Assembly: GCA_034359265.1 (NCBI GenBank)
Contig: CP136897.1
Location: forward strand, 20,392,001-20,456,000
Direction of reading: 5' to 3'
DNA: 64,000 nucleotides
Source of the DNA: Canna indica
Taxonomy: Eukaryota > Streptophyta > Magnoliopsida > Zingiberales > Cannaceae
The first letter of the stretch is position 1, and each line of letters opens with the position of its first letter. A program made the position numbers and the translations under genes. Of this stretch, positions 54,886 through 64,000 are shown piece by piece. The notes beneath the pieces are model-generated. The model worked only from the letters and a program-made list of their open reading frames with translations. It had not been told where the DNA came from and ran no database searches.

Positions 54886-56700
54886 CACTACTATAAATTA
54901 GGAAATAGCAATCGCTGATGCAACTTTTTTGCAACCACGCGCCACAAGAAAAACAGGCATCAGTGACGAAAAAATTCATCATCGATGCTTGAAAATTTGT
55001 CACTGAATTAAGGGTATCAGTGACGAAAATTTCTGTCACAAATTTTGTTGTTGAAAGTCTCGTGGTTAATGCTCCATTTGCACTTTTGTGACGAATGTGT
55101 CCGTCACAAAAATATCTGTCACTCATGTCGATGATCAAAAATAAATTTTTCGTCACTAATTACGATATTAATTATAATTTCTTATTAATAAAAAATCTAT
55201 GAACTATATTATATTATAGATTATTAGAATATAATAATATAATATAATATTATAATATTATAATATTATAATATATTATAATATGATAATATTATATTAT
55301 ATTAATATATAATGATATGATAATATTATATTATATTAATATATAATGATATATTATTATATTATTATTTATATACTTTTATAATATTTTAAATCAAAAT
55401 TTATAAAAGATAGCATAATAGTAAATTTTTTGGTCTCATGAGGTATCAGTTTATAAAATTTAAAAAAATTAGGAGAAAAAAAAAATCCATATGGGACTAA
55501 AAAAATATATTTATAATGGTTAAGAATAAGTAAAAAAATATTTTTAACCCGCAGGACTAACACATGATAAAATTTGTTTTAATAATATTTAATTTAATTT
55601 TGTGTCGAATTTCTACTTCCTTCACTCATCTGTCACTCTTATGTGGTAGCTCAGTGATGGATTAGTGTTGGAATATTAGTGACGAAAATGAAATAAGTCA
55701 ATATTCTATCACTGATGCTATTTATTAAAAAAATCTAGGCCAAATTGATCAAAAATTATGTGACTAATTTGTGACAGAACTGTCTTGTGTCGGAATTTTC
55801 GTCACAAATCTGTCACTGTTTTGGAAAAAGGAAAGTTCATTTTCACGCTGCCACAAATCTATCACAAATCTGTTACAGTTTCTGATGGATTTTAGCCATC
55901 ACAAAATTTCTATCATTGATGCTCATTTTTCTTGTAGCGCGGGTCATGAGGGTCGTAGAGTCGCCACATCTGCGACGTTCGTGCGATCGAAACATTTGTC
56001 ATCGCAAAATTAATAACCTCGCGACGGCATGACGACCGCATTGCTATCGCCGTTTGCGACCACCTTTTGTCATTAGAAAACCATCGAGGATTACATTGTT
56101 TAACTCGCATGCGATCCCTTATTTCTTCCTCCACTCACTCTCTCACTCTCAGTATTTTCTCTCTATCTGCGATGTCTCTGCTGTAGACCGCTGCCCGCCG
56201 CCTGCGCCGCTGATATTACCTTCTTCATCTCTCTCTCTAGCTGAAACCCTAGTCATCAGCTAGGGTTTCGGCCGAGATTAAAGGGGAGAGCGGCATCCCT
56301 CCCTTTCAATGAAAGTTTTGTACTAAAGCAGGATTTTAGAATTGATTTAGGGTGTTTATACAATGGGCAAAAACTTTTTGGTTCAGAAAAATAAGTAATG
56401 TGAACTATACAAGTAATGTAAATAACTACAACAGTTTAATGTGACTAATGTTTCGTTGATGTTTTCAATTCTTGTCAGGTTCCCTTCGAGAACATGTTTT
56501 TCCTGCTCTTCTAATATTCTTTGTGTGTATATCTACTCTTGTCTCTTGGGATGGGTTTCATTCAGATGCATGAGAATAAGCGGGACTCATGGTTATGTTT
56601 TTGTCTACCCAAGGAGCCTATGTTGCATACTATATCATTCAGATATCATAGTGGAAAAAGAAGAATCATATACAATGTGACTTCTTTGATGTTTACAATA
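54886..56700 (+). mobile_element. CACTA element, partial, holds E2; inverted copy at 20750-21347
   Basis: It begins CACTACTATAAATTAGG with GCGACGA-type subterminal motifs, is interrupted by E2, and continues with sequence matching 20750-21150 in reverse. A leader-like CT-rich stretch (56110-56240) and a short AAACCCTAG/CTAGGGTTT inverted repeat (about 56245-56270) follow. The 3' terminus was not found and there is no transposase ORF. Confidence 0.7.
54940..55939. mobile_element. CACTA-type non-autonomous element E2, inverted relative of E1
   Basis: The ends CGCCACAAGAAAAAC and TTTTTCTTGTAGCG are CACTA termini with A-to-G type changes. Read on the minus strand it aligns along its length with E1, including GTGACGGA motifs and an AT-rich core (55200-55375). 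No clean 3-bp TSD. Confidence 0.78.
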
Positions 56701-56919
56701 TACAAAATTATGTGTTGGGGTTTGACTCAAATTGGGCCTGAATCGAATCCAACAAGCCTCACCGAACCCAAATCGAAGTTCATTTGATCAAGTTATAGTT
56801 GAACCAAACTTATGATGTTGGGCTGAACCAATCCAACCTACAATTCATGTCCAGGCCTTCTTTGTCTCAATGGGCTATTAACGCTCAAATATGGTTGCTA
56901 GGCTGATAAGCTATTCATG

Positions 56920-57084
56920 AAAGAACTAGGTCTGCAGGCAGGTTGAAGCCTAGCCCTTTAGGCCTGGTGGGCGAGGCAATCGAGCTCGCTGCAGCCGGGC
57001 TTGGTGGGCGGGCGGGGCGATTGAGATCGTTGCACCAGGACATGGTGGGCGGGCCGAGCCCGCTGCACCAAGGGCTGGCAGGGT
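56920..57084. repeat. GC-rich GGTGGGCGGGC repeats
   Basis: Short imperfect repeats of GGTGGGCG and GCTGCACCA, probably the subterminal region of a truncated hAT MITE. It directly abuts the truncated CACTA D. Confidence 0.4.
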
Positions 57085-57497
57085 ACTGATAGTTTATCGA
57101 CAAAAATATTGTCGGTAATTATCGATCAAATTTTTAATTGGAAAGATATCGGTAGTTCCTCGGCAATTACCGATAAAACATTTGTCGGTAGCTCATCGAT
57201 AAATACTATCGAAAAAGTGGTCGATAATTACCTACTACTTCCTACCATATTCCATAGATGATTAGTGTTACTATTTAAATATTTATTATTTGAATGAAAG
57301 AGACTTATGTTGGATGATAAAATAGATGTCTTAACATATTTTGAATCATATTTATGGAGTTTTAGATTATTCTGGTATCTACTATTTGTTATTATTACAG
57401 GTCTAAATGTTGTGTTTTATTTCGGTTTATTATCATTTTCTTAAAAAAAAAAGTCTTAAATTTTTTGACGAAATTCCGACAACATGTCGTCGAAAAA

Positions 57498-58134
57498 TTA
57501 CCGACGAACCTGTTGTCGGAGACACGTCGGTAAATATTGAGATTTCACACATAATCGATCCTCATCTAGAAACTCATTGTTACCCCGTCGGGCACTGTCC
57601 TGGTCATCATCATCTCCCGATGGCTTCGGATAGTAGCAATAATCACTGAAAATATGATGAGGATGTCGAAGTTGATTAAGACGTTGATTCAACCTCACTT
57701 TGAAATCCTTCTTCATGGCCGTCATGAACTGTTGGTTCTGCGCCATGCATCTATAGAGCTACTTGTTGTTGCATGAGTTGGGTCATCGACTGTTGTAGCG
57801 TAAGTTGCTCCTGCTGCCGCACTGACAAAACTCGCTTAACTTGCTCACTCATACTCGTGTCGAGCTGTGTTGTCCACACCTGATCCATTTGCTCCTCCCA
57901 TCTGCGAGATGACATGGGTAGATCATACTCCACATTCAAGTTTATAGACATCTTTTGGTAGCTCATCCCATAAATGTGACCCCTCTTGTTTGGACCGCCG
58001 ATAGTCCTTGACCATTTATCAATCTCAGACTCCTGAGTATATATGAATCTCATGTTATAGATGAAAATAAATAGTGAATATAACAAATTATATACCCAAT
58101 GGTCAATGAAAGGGGAGAGAGATGTTGAATACAA
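57498..58134 (-). pseudogene. CACTA D Transposase_24-type C-terminal relic
   Basis: The minus strand reads IDKWSRTIGGPNKRGHIYGM, a GPNK-GR-YG motif typical of En/Spm-type accessory proteins, then a Gln-rich helix region (VLSVRQQEQLTLQQSMTQLM) and in a shifted register AQNQQFMTAMKKDFKVRLNQ and an acidic tail. The N-terminal DNA-binding half is missing and the frames are interrupted by a stop at 57751. It is the remainder of the TNPA-like gene of this element, not functional. Confidence 0.65.
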
Positions 58135-58579
58135 AGGAAGGGTCGTAATTACCTATCGAGGTCAGCTGGGCAGAAGGAGCAGCTGAGAGCAGTCGTTGCA
58201 ACACTCGTTGCACTTGTATATCGGGACTCCGCCGGCCAGCTCGTCGTCGAGAAAGGTGTGCACGACCGTGGCTTGAACAGTTGATGGCGGCCACCGCCTC
58301 GGCTTTGAGGTTTTTGATCGGGAAATCAGAAGGAAGGTTGATCAATGACTTCGACAGGGACGTGAACCAACTGTAGACTCTTCATTTCTGCTGAGGAGGG
58401 CGAAGAAGAAGAAGAAGCTTTGTTGAGGAGGGCAAAGAAGGGTTCTGCAATCAAGAGAGAAGAGGGATACAGTATTAATTTTGTTTATGCAGGAGGCACG
58501 TGCGTGCATGGAAGAAAGCAATTTAAGTTTGGAATACAAAGAGTTTTGGAAGGGTGATGAGTGCATTGAATGTCAATAA

Positions 58580-59017
58580 TGGGCATGGGCTCGGTTCGGG
58601 CTCAATGCGGGCCGAGTTTTATAAGGTGAAGCCCGAATTCGCCCGAGATCGAATTTTAAATTGTGTTCCTATGTCCATGGTTGGCCCGTGAAGTTTAATT
58701 AAAACCCGAGTCCGGCACGCCTAGCCCGCATTTTAAAACTACTACACAATTTTTCACTAAAAGATTTGAAGGTTCGAGTCTTGGCCTTAGTATTTTAAAC
58801 TACTACATAAATTTTTAATTAATTATATTATACTAATATTCAGGTCGGGTCAGGCCGGGCCGGGCCGAGTAGAGATAAAGGATGCATGTCCAGGCCCGCC
58901 CGAAAAAAGCTCGAGTATCTCCCGGGTTCGAGTCGGGCCGAGTAAACACTAAAAATCTCATGTTGAAGCCCGGATAAAAAAGCGGGCGGGTACCCGGTTT
59001 CTTGGCTAGGTCTAGGT
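58580..59017 (+). mobile_element. hAT MITE in CACTA D, 438 bp
   Basis: The exact 8-bp duplication GTCAATAA lies at 58572-58579 and 59018-59025. The inside has iterated GGGCCGAG/CGGGCC motifs, typical of this hAT group. The terminal repeats themselves are weakly conserved. Confidence 0.78.
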
Positions 59018-59733
59018 GTCAATAATTGAAAAATTAATTTAAATTATAAATATATAAGTTTTCATACATAAAACAAAGAGGTGTCAAGAATAAATAAATA
59101 TTTGAAAAATTCTATCGACTAAAACTTGGACGAAAATTTATCCATATTTTTAATCTTTTTAAACCAGCTATTTACAATTTCCCGACTCATTTTGGTCGAA
59201 AATTTCTGTCGTTAACTTTTTTCGATGTTGAGAGTCGTCAGAACTCTTACGAAAATTTTCGGCGATGGATTCTCGTTGGAAGTTGTGGTCGATGACTTCA
59301 ACATTAATTAAGTATAAAAATAAGTCAGTAATATTTCTGACTAATTTGCGACTATAAAGTCCGTCGAAAATTATTATCGACTAAATTTTCGACAAAAATT
59401 CATCAATAATCTATTAAAGTGTTTAAAAATAATATGATAATTTTTTGACTCATTTTGGTCGAAATTTTTTTTCGGTAACTCTTTTTGACGCTAAGAGTCG
59501 TCGAAAATATAACGAAAATTTTTGACAACTTCTTCTCGTCGAAAGTTGTGGTCGATAAATCCAATATTTCTTGTTGTAAAGGTGTCAATATTCAAAGTAT
59601 AATTTTACTAATAATATATATTAATTTTATTTATATTATTAATTTATAAAATATATAACATTTTATATTTTATATTTTGTGTTTTATTATAAATAAATAA
59701 ATAAATAAATATTTATATTACATTATATTAATA

Positions 59734-60994
59734 TAATTACAAAATATATCCTGACTTTTGACTTCTTTCCCAAATCTATCCTCACTTTCTAATTTTCTCA
59801 ATTCAGTACACAACTTTTCGATTTGTTACAAGTCTATCCCACCGTCTACCAGCATTAATTTTGTTGTTTGAATGCTAACAAGGCTAATAATCCCAGTCAT
59901 CATTCAGACATAATTTTTTTTAACTTATTTTTTTTCGACCCCACCAAACCCAGTCAACAACAGGGTTAATTACAAAATATATATTGACTTTCAACGTGTT
60001 TCCCTAATCTATCCTCACTTTCCAATTTTCTCAATTCAGTACACCACTTTTCGATTTGTTACAAATTTATCCCATCGTCTACCCAGCGTCAACTTCGCAC
60101 GTCTGAATGTTGATGTGGCTAATAATTCCAGTCAGCATTCAGACGCGAACTTTAACATTTTTTTTTCGGTCTCACCAAACCCAGTCAGCAGATCACAACA
60201 AGTTAATTAAAAAAAATCCACCTTTAAAATCGCATGCTTGCCTCTTCCCCGACCTTGTCGCCTGCTCGCCGCTCGCATTTTTCTCAATCCCTGACGTCGC
60301 CTGCATCTCTTCGTGCTCCCTATCTTCATCCCCCGACGTCGCCTGCATCTCTTCGTGCTCCCTATCTTCATCCTCGACGACTCTGGTATCTCTCTATTAA
60401 TTTTCACCTGCTCGCTCCCCTTCCCCCTTCCGTCTGGTATGATTAGTATAAACCTTAAAAATTTTCCATCAGTGATGATACTATTAAATGTAGGATTTCA
60501 TATGATACTGTAAAATTTTCCAACAGTAATGATACTATTAAATATGATTTGCCGTTGTAGGCTTTGTTTTGACAAGAAAATTTTCAACATAAGAGAAGAA
60601 TTTCTTCTCTCTGTTGAAAATTGCAAAGTTGACACTGGGTAGACAGTGAGATAGATTTGTAACAAATCAAAAAGTGATGTACTAAATTAGAAAATTTGGA
60701 AAGTGGGGATAGATTAGGAAAACAAGTCAAAAGTCGGGATATATTTTATAATTAACCCTTAAATGGTTGCTGACTAGGTTTGATAGGGCCGGAAAAAAAT
60801 AAGTTTAAAAAATCGCATCTGAATGCTGACAGGGATTATTAGCCACGTCAGCATTTTGACAGCAAAGTTAATGCTGGGTAGATGGTGGGATAGATTTGTA
60901 ACAAATCGAAATGTGATGTATAGAATTGGGAAAATTGAAAAGTGGATATAGATTTGAGAAACACGGCAAAAGTTAGGATATATTTTGTAATTAA
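59734..60994. mobile_element. Mutator-like element nested in its own family
   Basis: Two copies of an arm (TAATTACAAAATATATCCTG, then TCAATTCAGTACAC, then AACTTTTCGATTTGTTACAA) run forward at 59734-59935 and 59960-60150, and two run inverted at 60585-60765 and 60800-60994. The outer and inner pairs nest symmetrically. No transposase was seen. The core 60230-60460 is CT-rich. Confidence 0.8.
60293..60377 (+). repeat. 42-bp tandem duplication
   Basis: GACGTCGCCTGCATCTCTTC starts each unit and the two copies are nearly identical. It lies in the core of the inner Mutator-like element. Confidence 0.88.
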
Positions 60995-61214
60995 CCATAT
61001 TTAATATTATTATTTGGATTTTATAAATTGGTAAAAAATTTAAGTTTAACAAGATATTTATAATATTTAAAAGTAATAGAATAAATGATATTAGACTATA
61101 AATATAATATTTATACTAATTAAGAATTATTTAGAAAATAATTTTTATCAATACTGACTAAAAATATTTTTTATAATTTTCATTTTAGGGATTATATATG
61201 TCAAAATGGGCCGA

Positions 61215-61550
61215 AATCCCGGAAATCGATGCAACCGACGCCTTTATATAGGCGTCGGTTTCCCGAATTCTTGCGCAAGCTTGGAGCTAGCACTTGAAAA
61301 TGGGTAATCGACGCCTCTATAGGTGTCAATTTCCAATATATTGACGCCAGCTTCAAGCTGGGCGCTTGAAATTGGGATACCAGCGCCTTCACATGGTGTC
61401 GATTTCCCAAGCGCATGCACATGTGTCATTTTCCTAGCAACGACGCCAACATAGGCGCCAGTTTCCCAGTATTGACGCCTGCACGGATGCTGAATTCCCA
61501 GTATCGGCGCCTGCCAGTATCATGCGTTGGTTTCTAGCCGCGCCTTGAAA
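61215..61550. repeat. GGCGCC/GACGCC-GTTTCC motif cluster
   Basis: About ten short motifs such as GACGCCTTTATATAGGCGTC and GGCGCCAGTTTCCC occur in both orientations over 335 bp. Similar clusters lie at 3.3, 4.1, 18.9, 35.5 and 49.2 kb. Confidence 0.75.
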
Positions 61551-61574
61551 CAAGAGTTGGTAAATTTATGCATG

Positions 61575-61965
61575 TTTTTCAAATTTTTTTGTTGGGTGAA
61601 AGTGAATCTAACATTCTAGGTACCGTTAGGTTCACTTTAATTTTAATCATGTTAGGTTCATCGAACTTTATAAGAATTCTTATGAAACATGGAGCAAGTT
61701 TGAGTGCAACTTCAATGGAGCAAAGCTCCATAAGAATTCTTATGGTACGAGAGGATCTCGTCTCATTAAGATTAAACCTAGTATGAATGAACTTATGTTG
61801 TGAAAGAATGAACCTAACATTTTTACTTTAGGTTCAACCTTAATGGCGCTAGTTTCGTTCTTAACAATATACAAGAATTAAAGAATCAATTTAATGCTTA
61901 ATGCATGGTTGAATTCAGCTTTCAACGCATGCATGCATCACGTGTATATTGTTCACTGCATGGAA
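61575..61965 (+). repeat. Segment duplicated at 22270-23335
   Basis: It matches the 22-kb copy block by block and lacks the hAT MITE 22716-23224. A CTCCATAAGAATTCTTATGG segment is a near-perfect palindrome. Confidence 0.75.
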
Positions 61966-62435
61966 AATGGAAATACTGTGCATGCATGCATTTTGTTCGT
62001 GTTCGCAAAATTTAACCATTAATCATGTATTATTATTTGATTTTAGAAAACTTATATTTTCAAAGTTTAAATAATTAATGAGTTTTCTTTATTTTCAGTT
62101 TTCAATCTTGATCATGAAAGTAATTTTGACCTTTCCACCTATAACTCGATTGACCGACCAAATTAAATATAAAAGTCAACATAATTAATGAGCTTAAAAT
62201 CCCCAAATTATTATCTACAATAATTGAGTTTTTTTTAAACTCACTCGATTATTTGATCTAGTTTAGGCAACCCCGACAAGCTCTTCTTGCAAGTGTTCAA
62301 TTGAAATCATTTCATTCGTAGTTAAATTGTAATGATTCATCAGCAATTTCTCAAAATCGGATTTTGAGAGTTGAAAATTTTCAGATCCAAATTTTGGAAA
62401 TCAAAATTTTTAAAATCGAAACCTAATGAATTGGA

Positions 62436-63305
62436 TACCCGTTTTAACCCTGGGCCAAAGTCTCTAGCTGCTTAGAGACTTTGGTAAAAAATTAAATAAA
62501 AAATATAAAAAAATAATTTAAAATTTATAAAATATTTTTTTTATGATAAAATGAGATATTAGAGTATAAAAAATATATTTTCAAACTCTCTAATGTATTA
62601 AAGACTTTGCACAAATTAAGTCTATAAATTAAAATTAAAAATTATAAAATATTTTGATGTAAAATATTTTTTTTAGATCATAGTAGATATTTTGTATCAT
62701 TAAAAAATTATTTTATGAATTCAAATATTTTTTTAAAAAAATATAAAACTATTATAGACTTTGCACAAAAGTCTCTAATAAGTTAGGTACTTTTGTTTAT
62801 AATAATTTTTTTAATTATAAAAAAATAAAATTTAATTCACATAAAATATATATGTGATATGAAAGTCTATCGAAATATTTTGGACAAAAAATATTTCAAT
62901 ATTTTTATTTTAAATTTAATTTCATTTAATTTGGGTGGAAGTCTTTAATTAATGAATTAGAGACTTTTGTCCAAAGTCTATAATAATTTTATAATTCAAA
63001 AAAAATAATTTTAATTAATAAAATATTTTTTTAAAATATAAAAGATGTGTTGTGGTTCAAAAAAATATTTTTCATCCAAATATTTCATAATTTTTAATTT
63101 AAATTTAGTTTTATAGACTTTTGCAAAAGTCTCTAATGAATTAAAGAGTTTAAAAAATATATTTTTTAGATTTTAACATCTTAATTTTATTATAATTCTT
63201 TTTTATAAATTAAAATTATTTTTTTAAAAAATTTATTTATATATTTTTTAAAATTTCTATAAATTAACTGGTTAGAGACTTAGGCACAAGGGTAAAATGA
63301 ATATT
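62436..63305. mobile_element. Candidate DNA transposon built of AAGTCTCTA palindromes
   Basis: Pairs of AAAGTCTCTA and TTAGAGACTTT recur at about 62458, 62585, 62755, 62940, 63115 and 63270 with AT-rich spacers. The ends ACCCTGGGCCAAAGTCTCTA and TTAGAGACTTAGGCACAAGG are imperfect inverted repeats. There is no ORF and no clear TSD. Confidence 0.55.
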
Positions 63306-64000
63306 TGATCCACTCAATTTCGATTTCGAAAATTTTAAAATCTCAAATTCGGTTTAGAGAATTTTACTTGATAAAATAGAATAGGATAAGATAATGGAGC
63401 ATGGACAAGATTTCTTTTAATCTGATGTACCTTGAATATATATAATATCAAATTTATGTTAGAATTGTAGTTAATATATAGTGGATGGGCGACGTGGAAA
63501 GAATCAAAACAAGAGAAAAGTAGAAAACCGTTGGCGATGAATGAGGGCGAGTGAGGGATGCAACAAGAAAAAGGAAAAAAAAATCAAGCGAGAGTGTGAA
63601 TTGGAAGGGACGGACAGAACTTAGGTGGTGAAAATTTTCGCCTATGATGGCAGTTGCAACAACCAATTTTCATCTACAATAGCAGTTGCAATAAACTTAA
63701 TTTGACCATCGATTTAGGTTGGACAATTACTATTTATCGGGATATTTTAAAAATAATATGCAGTGCAATCGTTTGCGCATTAGTCATTTGGCAAACCCCC
63801 TTCAATTGACAAAATCATGCAAATAGTCAGTTTGGCTATGAATGGGCCCATCATAAAAGAGAGATCTTTTAGAATTCCCTCATTAAATGTCAAAGGCTTG
63901 AGAGCAACCAATGCAAGGCAAAATCACAAGGATGGCTACAAAATCTACTTGGAGAACATACAACATAGAAATGGAAATTTTGGAACGAAGGAAAACCACC
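63306..64000. other. Mostly non-coding; possible LINE start at the right edge
   Basis: 63306-63810 has no recognised gene. From about 63850 a plus-strand open frame runs to the window end and contains LNVKGLRATNARQ, faintly like the WNVRGL start of LINE endonucleases. The evidence is weak because the conserved Trp is absent and the window ends. Confidence 0.3.

Larger units (their letters stand above)
57085..59578. mobile_element. CACTA element D, degenerate
   Basis: Both flanks carry the TCGAC/GTCGGTAA/TTCGACGAAAA subterminal motifs of CACTA C. The right end reads TTTCTTGTTGTA and the left about 145 bp, including the terminus, are missing. A Transposase_24 relic and a hAT MITE lie inside. 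Confidence 0.75.

Noticed and set aside
55200..55375. TA-rich palindromes as a possible origin or matrix attachment site
   Set aside because: The same AT-rich core occurs in the related element at 52745-52850, so it is element sequence; no independent evidence for a chromosomal function.

Overview
The window is nuclear DNA from a flowering plant, probably a monocot. It has AT-rich intergenic DNA, GC-rich split exons, a REM-type B3 gene of a kind well known from grasses, and dense plant transposons: CACTA, hAT, Mutator, Ty1/copia, Ty3/gypsy and LINE. Only three host loci look like genuine genes. They are a methylesterase (MES/SABP2-like) cut by the left edge (<1-199, minus), a five-exon B3-domain gene (751-2307, minus), and an apparently intact three-exon methylesterase (50574-51560, plus). 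Almost everything else is transposon sequence, much of it nested to several levels, with target-site duplications (TSDs) that allow the order of insertion to be read.

Layout. 2.3-10.5 kb: hAT and Mutator-like short elements, a direct-repeat pair, a dead hAT BED-finger transposase and non-coding DNA. 10.5-18.6 kb: a LINE-like ORF1 relic split by a hAT element (TSD CCTCAGCA), which contains a CACTA element (TSD TTA), which contains a Pack-MULE with two host gene fragments (9-bp TSD) and a hAT MITE. 18.6-23.4 kb: CACTA, hAT and MES-flank relics that reappear at 51-62 kb. 23.4-35.3 kb: a five-level nest, LINE > hAT (TSD [C/T]TGGAAGC) > Ty3/gypsy > CACTA (TSD TCT) > captured GH17 beta-1,3-glucanase fragment. 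35.5-49.1 kb: an inverted-repeat element carrying a methyltransferase fragment, split by a Sirevirus-like Ty1/copia element (TSD ACCGC), itself split inside its gag zinc knuckle by a 5.2-kb CACTA element (TSD TAT). 51.7-61 kb: fold-back/Mutator-like and CACTA elements inserted in one another. 61-64 kb: small repeat arrays and AT-rich DNA.

How parts work together. The best-preserved mobile unit is CACTA B (38780-43969). It keeps both termini, subterminal repeats and an apparently intact Transposase_24/TNPA-like gene, but its TNP2 gene has lost the catalytic core, so it probably depends on a helper element. Upstream of TNP2 lie a 180-nt hairpin, a GTCC/GGAC dyad and a 26-bp tandem array. The hairpin recurs in a diverged relic at 19.3 kb with compensatory base changes and a conserved loop. 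This is the strongest candidate here for an undescribed functional element.
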